This document shows, in pieces, positions 1 through 4,550 of a DNA stretch of 7,059 bases. Origin of the DNA: Gammaproteobacteria bacterium. Lineage in GTDB: Bacteria > Pseudomonadota > Gammaproteobacteria > Pseudomonadales > Azotimanducaceae. The notes beneath the pieces were generated by a model, which made no database searches, was not told the origin of the DNA, and was given only the letters and a program-made list of their open reading frames with translations. The stretch's first letter is position 1. The number at the start of each line of letters is the position of its first letter. Position numbers and translations under genes: made by a program. The DNA lies in NCBI GenBank assembly GCA_002726925.1, contig PBTJ01000125.1, positions 1-7,059 on the forward strand. Reading direction: 5' to 3'.

Positions 1-555
1 ACTCGTCACTAACCCAGCCAATGTGGTGTATAGCGCAACGGCCATGCCGCCACTCATCGCCGATAGCAGTTGCTGCATGAGTGAGGGGTCGAATTGCTTG
101 ATGCCACCGATGGGTAGCAGCATCAAAATAAATCCGATCACGGTGCCGGTCAGACCCAGTTTCAGAAGTAGGTCGGCAACGAAGTGTCCAGCGGCGTGTG
201 CGTTGGTGAGTTCATCGCCGATGGTATCCAGTAGCTGTTGGCGGTCCGCGGCTGTGACCGTAGGGGAACTCAGGGCTTTGGCGACGTAGCCATTTTCGGT
301 ATCTGATACGGAATTTTTTGCGGTTTCTGCATCTCGACAGATAGCGGTTTCCTTATCGAGGACTTTTGCTCGATGCAGCCAGTGCAACGTGGCCAGCGCG
401 TAAAGTGCGAGGATCACCCAGCTGATCATGCTGCGGTCGCTGGTAAGCGCAAGTTGCAGCAGGCCCGTATTTGCGAGCACAAAAAAACCGAACAAAACTA
501 GACCCACAGTGATGAGCGCGCGCAAGAATAAATGATCGTCAGACTTTCCTAACAC
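1..555 (-). CDS. MotA/TolQ/ExbB-type proton channel family protein (C-terminus beyond left edge)
   Basis: The reverse strand is open from a GTG at 553-555 to the window edge (185 codons, no stop), so this is the N-terminal part of a longer inner-membrane protein. Hydrophobic segments lie at about residues 10-35, 44-61, 130-148 and 166-185, with a polar, probably cytoplasmic stretch at 62-125. The part that identifies the family is residues 134-185: GLTGTVIGFILMLLP, then SAMSGGMAVALYTTLAGL, which matches the glycine/threonine-rich last two helices of MotA, TolQ and ExbB. In those families the helices line a proton path used with a MotB/TolR/ExbD-type partner; no partner gene is visible, but it could lie beyond the left edge. 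The GTG is preceded by AGAAGGA at 564-570 with 8-nt spacing, and an in-frame stop lies further upstream, which supports this start. It sits 59 nt downstream of the aldolase-family gene on the same strand. The specific role (motility, Tol-like or Ton-like) cannot be assigned. Confidence 0.85.
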   Translation of the reverse strand, partial: MLGKSDDHLFLRALITVGLVLFGFFVLANTGLLQLALTSDRSMISWVILALYALATLHWLHRAKVLDKETAICRDAETAKNSVSDTENGYVAKALSSPTVTAADRQQLLDTIGDELTNAHAAGHFVADLLLKLGLTGTVIGFILMLLPIGGIKQFDPSLMQQLLSAMSGGMAVALYTTLAGLVTS

Positions 556-563
556 GTAAAAGA

Positions 564-570
564 TCCTTCT
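564..570 (-). promoter_or_regulatory. Ribosome binding site for the proton channel gene
   Basis: AGAAGGA on the reverse strand, 8 nt before the GTG at 553-555. It decides the choice of this non-ATG start, since no ATG or other good start lies between it and the upstream in-frame TAG. Confidence 0.65.
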
Positions 571-579
571 GGTGATAGT

Positions 580-603
580 GGCGTGGTGCTAATCCACCGC
601 GCC
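580..603 (-). other. Intergenic stem-loop between aldolase-family and proton channel genes
   Basis: Read on the reverse strand, GGCG-C-GGTG (603-595) can pair with CACC-A-CGCC (588-580) around the loop GATTAG. This gives eight GC-rich pairs with one central C/A mismatch. It lies just after the stop of the aldolase-family gene and just before the ribosome binding site of the next gene. No T-run follows, so it is not a standard intrinsic terminator. It could be a weak or Rho-assisted terminator, an mRNA-stabilising 3' hairpin, or chance. Confidence 0.35.
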
Positions 604-614
604 GGCTCAGGGCA

Positions 615-1385
615 TTAGTTTTGATAGTCGGGATCAAGCCGATCTGCAAGGCGGCGCATGGACGGCCAAGCTGTGGCACTCAAGCCTTCCCACGAGGTGG
701 GATTGTTGAAGGTGCTCTCCATCATACTAATAGCGCCTTGGCTTGGCATGTTGAGCGTACCGTTCATTGCACCTACCTGAATCTTGCAGGCTCGCTCGAT
801 GTAGTACAGGCGCATGAAGCAAGAGCCAACGCTGCCACCTAGCGCCATGGTGCCGTGGTTGCGCAGCATCATCAGATGCTTAGTGCCCAAATCAGCTACC
901 AAACGCTCCCGTTCGCCCAAGTCGAGGGCCACACCCTCCCAATCGTGGTAGGCCGTATCGTGGTACACGAAAAGCGCGTGTTGGGTGATAGGTAACAGGC
1001 CTTCACGCATAGCCGATACCGCGACCCCAGCGTCGGTGTGCACGTGCATCACAGCAACGGCATCATGGCGAGCCATATGCACGGCGCTATGAATGGTGAA
1101 TCCAGCAGCGTTTACTTCGAAGCCGTTATTCAGCACGACGTTGCCATCAAGATCGACCTTCACTAGATTTGAGGCGGTCACTTCGCTGAACTGAAAGCCG
1201 AAGGGATTCAGTAAGAAATGATCGCTGGGGCCGGGCACGCGAGCAGAGAGGTGCGTAAAAACCATGTCGTCCCAACCATAATGCGCGATCAATCGATAGG
1301 CTGCCGCTAAATCTTGGCGGATTGCCCATTCCTCACGGGACACTTGTGAACGGATATCCAAGTTCTCCACAACGGCTTCACTCAT
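615..1385 (-). CDS. Class II aldolase/adducin family protein
   Basis: A 256-residue protein covered almost entirely by the class II aldolase/adducin fold, the usual size for the proteobacterial members. The zinc site is visible: His114 and His116 in MHVHTDAGVAVSA, and His177 in LRNHGTMALGG. The segment VNAAGFTIHSAVHMARHDAV (91-110) occupies the place where L-fuculose-phosphate aldolase carries its catalytic Glu (SSEWxxH), but here Gly95 replaces it. This is as in many adducin-like members, so classical retro-aldol cleavage of a sugar phosphate is doubtful; a metal-dependent lyase, decarboxylase or epimerase-type reaction is possible. No signal peptide is seen, so it is probably cytoplasmic. 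The start at 1385 is chosen because GGGGAGG lies 5 nt upstream; the in-frame ATG at 1406 has only a T-rich tract before it. It is divergent from the PhyH-family gene at 1691 and followed by the proton channel gene. The substrate is unknown. Confidence 0.92.
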   Translation of the reverse strand: MSEAVVENLDIRSQVSREEWAIRQDLAAAYRLIAHYGWDDMVFTHLSARVPGPSDHFLLNPFGFQFSEVTASNLVKVDLDGNVVLNNGFEVNAAGFTIHSAVHMARHDAVAVMHVHTDAGVAVSAMREGLLPITQHALFVYHDTAYHDWEGVALDLGERERLVADLGTKHLMMLRNHGTMALGGSVGSCFMRLYYIERACKIQVGAMNGTLNMPSQGAISMMESTFNNPTSWEGLSATAWPSMRRLADRLDPDYQN

Positions 1386-1390
1386 GTTGG

Positions 1391-1397
1391 CCTCCCC
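1391..1397 (-). promoter_or_regulatory. Ribosome binding site fixing the aldolase-family start
   Basis: GGGGAGG on the reverse strand, 5 nt before the ATG at 1383-1385. It lies inside the frame that would be used if translation began at the ATG at 1404-1406, so it argues that the shorter form is the real one. Confidence 0.75.
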
Positions 1398-1553
1398 GAG
1401 CAACATAAAAAAAGAAATAAACTTCTCGAATCTTAAGAAAGAAGCTATACCGACCGGCCCTTTCGATTCTAGCTTGAGATAGATTTTTCAGACAGCCCAT
1501 TTTGCTAACTGTATTTCAACAACTAGTGTTCGATTGGCAGAGAGTTGTTTGTA

Positions 1554-1563
1554 GTTGATCAAC
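1554..1563. repeat. Perfect 10-bp palindrome GTTGATCAAC
   Basis: A short perfect dyad in the middle of the divergent region, 30 nt to the right of the inverted heptamer AACAACT. Ten-base palindromes occur by chance at an appreciable rate, so it is only suggestive as an operator half or full site. Confidence 0.3.
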
Positions 1564-1621
1564 GGTAGCGGAGAGATGCGTTGGTGCAATGATTCGAAAT
1601 AAATTTGCCTGAAGCCCATCC

Positions 1622-1644
1622 GGGGGGGTTGCGGGGTCGGGGGG
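1622..1644 (+). other. G-rich tract with G-quadruplex potential
   Basis: On the plus strand three guanine runs of 7, 4 and 6 bases (1622-1628, 1633-1636, 1639-1644) are separated by TTGC and TC. The first run can supply two G-triplets, so four G-triplets with short loops are available, meeting the usual pattern for an intramolecular G-quadruplex. It lies 47 nt upstream of the PhyH-family start on its coding strand, so it would be in the promoter or, if transcription begins upstream, in the mRNA leader. Confidence 0.55.
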
Positions 1645-1653
1645 AATCAAGTT

Positions 1654-1683
1654 CGATAGAAATCTTAATTAGGATTTCGATCG
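1654..1683. promoter_or_regulatory. 30-bp imperfect palindrome, candidate operator or leader hairpin
   Basis: The left arm reads CGAT-A-GAAATC and the right arm GATTTC-G-ATCG, around the centre TTAATTAG. Of 15 possible base-pair positions only two fail (A1658/G1679 and T1665/G1672), and the second becomes a U-G wobble in RNA. It ends 7 nt before the ATG of the PhyH-family gene. The length and symmetry fit an operator for a dimeric regulator, which would overlap the start of the transcription unit. In RNA the same sequence would form a hairpin with an AAUU loop directly ahead of the start codon. The T-run needed for a terminator is absent on both strands. Confidence 0.6.
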
Positions 1684-1690
1684 GTGCGCC

Positions 1691-2470
1691 ATGCTGTTGA
1701 CGGATTCAGAACAAAGTCAGTATCGGAGTCGCGGTTTCGTCGTGAAGGATTGTGTGTTTTCGGAACGAGAATGCGCGAGCTTTCGTGAGGGTGCCCAGCG
1801 AGCGGAGGCGCGGCTGCTGGGTCGCATTTTGGAATCAGCTGCAATCGAGTACCGTCTCGATGGCAATCGCTTTGTAGATCTAGACGATGTGACCGTGCAG
1901 TTTGAACATACTTCGGTGAATAATCGCTTGCGGGTGGTAGAGCCGGTGAATGAAGTGGAGCCACTATTTGACCGGTTGCTAGATGACCCGAGGCTCTGTG
2001 AACCTATGAGGCAGATCGTCTCTTGTGAGCACTTAGCCTTATGGACGGCTAAGCTTAATTTTAAACATCCGCGTGTTGGATCAGGGTTTGGTTGGCACCA
2101 AGATGCGCCCTATTGGATGCACGATAGCGAACATGTTGAGAAGTTACCCAATGTGATGGTGCTGTTCGATGATGCGAATGCCGACAACGGGTGCTTTCGC
2201 GTCATTGATGGCAGCCATCGGGCAGGTTGTTTGCCTGGGTGCGAAGACGGTCGGCAGCTACAGGGTTTTTATACTCACCCAGACTGCGTGGATGAATCTG
2301 CGCAAGTGTTGATCGAAGCGCCAGCAGGTTCCGCAATATTTTTCGACCCGTATATTGTGCATGGTTCCGGCGCCAATTTGAGTGATTTGCCAAGACGCGC
2401 CATCATTATTACCTATCAACCCGCAGGCTTTACCGCCCTGAAAAGTGGGCGTGTGCGTGAGATTCGATGA
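1691..2470 (+). CDS. Phytanoyl-CoA dioxygenase (PhyH) family protein, Fe(II)/2-oxoglutarate oxygenase
   Basis: A 259-residue protein of normal family length, with no signal peptide, so cytoplasmic. The Fe(II) facial triad is clear: His136 and Asp138 in GFGWHQDAPYW, and His224 in FFDPYIVHGSGANLS. Arg235 or Arg236 downstream in LPRRAIIITYQP is the expected 2-oxoglutarate carboxylate anchor. The segment DDANADNGCFRVIDGSHRAG (160-179) is the typical PhyH stretch NGCLxxIPGSHxxG before the distal His. Members hydroxylate carbon next to carboxylates, CoA esters, amino acids or small metabolites, coupled to 2-oxoglutarate decarboxylation; the substrate cannot be told from sequence. The ATG at 1691 is the first start after an in-frame TAG (1670-1672), but has no good Shine-Dalgarno (the nearest AGGA is 16 nt away, inside the palindrome). 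It is divergent from the aldolase-family gene. The gene is intact and no partner follows it on the plus strand. Confidence 0.92.
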   Translation: MLLTDSEQSQYRSRGFVVKDCVFSERECASFREGAQRAEARLLGRILESAAIEYRLDGNRFVDLDDVTVQFEHTSVNNRLRVVEPVNEVEPLFDRLLDDPRLCEPMRQIVSCEHLALWTAKLNFKHPRVGSGFGWHQDAPYWMHDSEHVEKLPNVMVLFDDANADNGCFRVIDGSHRAGCLPGCEDGRQLQGFYTHPDCVDESAQVLIEAPAGSAIFFDPYIVHGSGANLSDLPRRAIIITYQPAGFTALKSGRVREIR

Positions 2471-2474
2471 AGTC

Positions 2475-2863
2475 TTAAAGCCAGACCTTTAACGCCCCGA
2501 TGACAAAGCCATCGGTCGCATCCGGGGTGCTGAATGACCAGATCATGAAAGGGTCCATGTGAGCGCGTCTAAGCGCCTGTGCATCTGCTCTTGCGCGGTG
2601 TCGAAACGCTTCTCAATGGTTTGTCGTATGGCTTCGAATAGGTTACCCGTGCTCAGCCGCGTGGACTCGAAACGTTTATCCAAACTATCGCGTCGTTCAC
2701 CGATTTAATCGGGCCGCTATTCGAACTGATCAATAGCGAAGGCTATGCGTCGGTTTGGTGCTGTGAAAGCAGCTCGTGACCGTTCCATTTGATAAGCCAG
2801 CCCATCTTCAACTCTGATCATGCGCTCGACTGGGTTGTTGTCACTGCTGTCTGCCAATGCCAT
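2475..2863 (-). pseudogene. Decayed gene for a small coiled-coil protein with C-terminal hydrophobic segment
   Basis: On the reverse strand one frame can be followed from ATG 2861-2863 through MALADSSDNNPVERMIRVED, across an in-frame TAG (2717-2719) and TAA (2705-2707), into a charged helical stretch containing SLDKRFEST, IRQTIEKRFD and QMHRRLDALTWTL. It then meets TGA at 2543-2545. Shifting frame by one base near 2545-2550 restores a coherent tail, MIWSFSTPDATDG then FVIGALKVWL, ending in TAA at 2475-2477. The order (charged N-terminus, repeated KRFE/KRFD-type coiled coil, LxWT, hydrophobic end) resembles small membrane-anchored coiled-coil proteins of bacteria. The two stops are each one C-to-T change from Gln codons (CAG, CAA), which would give a reading like FEQRPDQIGER; this is inference. 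The first 48 codons are open and could still yield a fragment. The family name is uncertain. Sequencing errors could explain the frameshift but hardly both stops. Confidence 0.6.
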
Positions 2864-2982
2864 GGCTGCCTAGCGCCGTGCGGTCGTATGACCTAACTGT
2901 GAAACGCATCATCTTTAGTTACTAAGCCTCATGCTGACTAAAACTGGGCGCCAACTCGCAAATTCCTTTCAGCCTTGGCCGC
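2864..2982. other. Short intergenic stretch without recognisable features
   Basis: These 119 nt lie between the decayed gene and the stop of the amidohydrolase gene. No open frame of note, no ribosome binding site followed by a credible gene and no terminator-like hairpin with T-run was seen on either strand. Confidence 0.5.
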
Positions 2983-4395
2983 CTATTTGCGTACCCATTC
3001 GCCTGCGAGCATGACGGCTTCGACGCTGCGGCTATGCCGTATATCGGTTAGTGGATTGTCTTTCAGCAGCACGAGATCGGCTTGCATCCCCTTGGTCAAG
3101 CGGCCACGAGTGTCTGCCATATTGAAAAACTCCGCGGGTGTAATCGTGGCGGCGTAGAGGGCTTGCTGAGGCGTCATCCCGCCTTGCACCAAAAACTCTA
3201 GCTCTGTGTGAAGGCTGTAGCCCGGGATGCCCAGACCAATGGGGGTATCTGTGCCTGCGCCGATAGGCACGCCTCGCGCGAGCAAGCGTTCAATAAGAAA
3301 CACGCTCCATTTCGAAAACGTCGGGTCAATCGCCATCAGTTGCTGCAGTCTATCTATGCGCGCACGCCAAGCGAACTGGGTTGCTTGGGGCAAGGCCGCT
3401 AGAGCTGCAGGCCAGTCTTCACGTTGGAAGGGTTTGAGGTGGGTAACCGTGTTCAGGCGCAGGGTCGGCACTTGAATCGTCGATGACAGGGTGTCGAGTA
3501 CTTGGTTGCAGCGTGTTTCGTCGTAGTTGTTGATGGCCGGTATGCGCTGATCACTGTGCAGGCCCGCGCGCAGTGCGTACCCCAACCCTTCAGTAAAGTT
3601 GCGTATGCGCTGTTGTCGCTGGGCGAGCAATTCTTGCCAGTTCGATGCGCACGCAAGTTCGATGTTGCGTAAGTGCTCCATGGAATCCGCCATCGGCCCC
3701 GCCGAATCCGCGGTCATCATCAATGGCACGTGGGAGGCAATGGGCATATCTCGCTGTCTTGCTGCGGCGGCAAGCGCCGCATAGGTTTCGGGCTGCACCA
3801 ACTCGTAAATCTTGATGAAGTCAGCACCAGCCTCTTTTAACGCCGCCACGGCCGCATCCGCTGCGCCAGGCTCCGGCACACCTGTGCCTAATGGTGGCCG
3901 GTCAGGATCTGAACCGTCGTAGACCACGAATTTGCCATCAAGCAATGGCCCTGAGATGTAAATGTTGGGTTTGGGTGAGGGCAGGGCGTCGCGGAGTTTG
4001 ACGAGTTGCTCAATGTCACCACCGGTATCACGCACGCTGGTCACGCCGTAGTCCAAGAATAAGTCCGCCATCTCGTTGGTTAGGGTTGGGTCGTAGACGA
4101 AGTGCACGTGCATATCCCACAAACCAGGAATGAGATAGCGGTTCTGGGCGTCGAATCGCTCTGCATTGGCGTTCAGCGTCAGTGCTTGCGATGTGTCAGC
4201 AACAGCGGCGATCTTGCCGTCTTCGATTAATACTTGCTGGTTTTGGGTCAGGCCACTCACTGGATCGACGACGCTGACGTTTTCAATCAGCGTTTGCTGC
4301 GATTCCACGGCGCTACTGCAACCATTCAGGGCGACGAGTAGGGCGCAGATGCAAATGACCGGCGATGATCGACGCGAAAAATATCTGTTGGCCAT
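2983..4395 (-). CDS. Amidohydrolase family lipoprotein (imidazolonepropionase/prolidase-like)
   Basis: A 470-residue metal-dependent hydrolase with export signal. Residues 1-26 form a lipoprotein signal: basic start (ANRYFSRRS), hydrophobic core, and lipobox ALNGC with Cys26 to be acylated. The next residues are Ser-Ser, not Asp, so outer-membrane sorting is expected. The amidohydrolase barrel follows, with the metal-site residues in order: His96 and His98 in GLWDMHVHF, Lys195 in DFIKIYE (likely the carboxylated bridge), His222 in ASHVP, His241 in MEHLRN, and Asp383 in GAGTDTP. The C-terminal GRLTKGMQADLVLLKDNPL is the usual closing beta-sandwich motif. Relatives cleave amide or ester bonds of cyclic or peptide-like substrates such as imidazolonepropionate or Xaa-Pro dipeptides; the substrate here is unknown. 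The ATG at 4395 is chosen because it begins directly at the signal peptide; the in-frame TTG at 4452 would bury it and overlaps a likely -35. It is divergent from the CoA ligase. Confidence 0.92.
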   Translation of the reverse strand: MANRYFSRRSSPVICICALLVALNGCSSAVESQQTLIENVSVVDPVSGLTQNQQVLIEDGKIAAVADTSQALTLNANAERFDAQNRYLIPGLWDMHVHFVYDPTLTNEMADLFLDYGVTSVRDTGGDIEQLVKLRDALPSPKPNIYISGPLLDGKFVVYDGSDPDRPPLGTGVPEPGAADAAVAALKEAGADFIKIYELVQPETYAALAAAARQRDMPIASHVPLMMTADSAGPMADSMEHLRNIELACASNWQELLAQRQQRIRNFTEGLGYALRAGLHSDQRIPAINNYDETRCNQVLDTLSSTIQVPTLRLNTVTHLKPFQREDWPAALAALPQATQFAWRARIDRLQQLMAIDPTFSKWSVFLIERLLARGVPIGAGTDTPIGLGIPGYSLHTELEFLVQGGMTPQQALYAATITPAEFFNMADTRGRLTKGMQADLVLLKDNPLTDIRHSRSVEAVMLAGEWVRK

Positions 4396-4423
4396 GAGCG
4401 ATTTCTCGGAATGCGGTTGATGG

Positions 4424-4452
4424 ACACTAATTAGCGGCGACCATACGGTCAA
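4424..4452 (-). promoter_or_regulatory. Candidate sigma-70 promoter for the amidohydrolase gene
   Basis: On the reverse strand TTGACC (4447-4452, five of six matches to the -35 consensus) is followed after 17 nt by TAGTGT (4424-4429, three of six matches to the -10). Transcription would start near 4417, giving a leader of about 22 nt before the ATG at 4395. The good -35 and ideal spacing support it; the weak -10 keeps confidence modest. Confidence 0.4.
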
Positions 4453-4483
4453 ACTGCATCACCGTGCGCGCAGCGATTAGCCT

Positions 4484-4508
4484 AGCGGAGCTTTGTATTA
4501 AAGCCGCT
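4484..4508 (+). other. Stem-loop in the divergent region ahead of the CoA ligase gene
   Basis: AGCG (4484-4487) pairs with CGCT (4505-4508), and GCTTT (4490-4494) with AAAGC (4500-4504), around the loop GTATT with a two-base bulge (GA, 4488-4489). This makes nine pairs in 25 nt. It ends 42 nt before the ligase start. It may be a leader hairpin, an operator dyad or chance. No T-run directly follows, so a terminator is unlikely. Confidence 0.35.
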
Positions 4509-4538
4509 GGTCTGTAGTCTTTTGGCTTGGTAAATCAT

Positions 4539-4544
4539 AGGGGG
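4539..4544 (+). promoter_or_regulatory. Ribosome binding site for the acyl-CoA synthetase gene
   Basis: AGGGGG, six nt before the ATG at 4551, supports this start. The preceding 4396-4538 stretch carries the promoters of two divergent genes but shows no convincing plus-strand -35/-10 pair. Confidence 0.6.
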
Positions 4545-4550
4545 AAATAG

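Larger units (their letters stand above)
1386..1690. promoter_or_regulatory. Divergent intergenic control region (aldolase-family / PhyH-family)
   Basis: These 305 nt separate two genes transcribed away from each other and hold no credible coding frame. For the leftward gene a fair -10 (TAGAAT, reverse strand, 1466-1471) can be seen, but it lacks a convincing -35. For the rightward gene no convincing sigma-70 pair was found. Other structure: inverted heptamers AACAACT (1518-1524) and AGTTGTT (1543-1549); a perfect 10-bp palindrome GTTGATCAAC (1554-1563); a G-rich tract (1622-1644); and a 30-bp imperfect palindrome (1654-1683). The density of symmetrical elements suggests regulator binding, but no regulator gene is present in the window. 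Confidence 0.6.

Noticed and set aside
23..289. 88-codon plus-strand frame at the left end
   Set aside because: The reverse strand here encodes the proton channel family core. The plus-strand translation is Ser/Cys-rich with no fold-like pattern.
1386..1406. Longer N-terminus of the aldolase-family protein from the ATG at 1406
   Set aside because: No Shine-Dalgarno precedes it, while the ATG at 1385 has GGGGAGG at good spacing, lying inside the would-be extension.
1665..1964. 99-codon reverse-strand frame overlapping the start of the PhyH-family gene
   Set aside because: Pro/His/Ser-rich with no ribosome site or domain, and it overlaps well-supported coding sequence and the palindrome.
2497..2515. 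Hairpin CCGATG / CATCGG after the PhyH-family stop as a terminator
   Set aside because: Only six pairs, no T-run after it in either direction, and it lies within the tail of the decayed coiled-coil gene.
4368..4395. Possible twin-arginine signal (SRRSS) in the amidohydrolase
   Set aside because: The residues after RR (S, S, P) do not match the hydrophobic Tat pattern, and the lipobox with Cys26 explains the N-terminus better.
4396..4452. Longer amidohydrolase start at TTG 4452
   Set aside because: It would place 19 residues before a well-formed lipoprotein signal, and the TTG is part of the proposed TTGACC -35 element.
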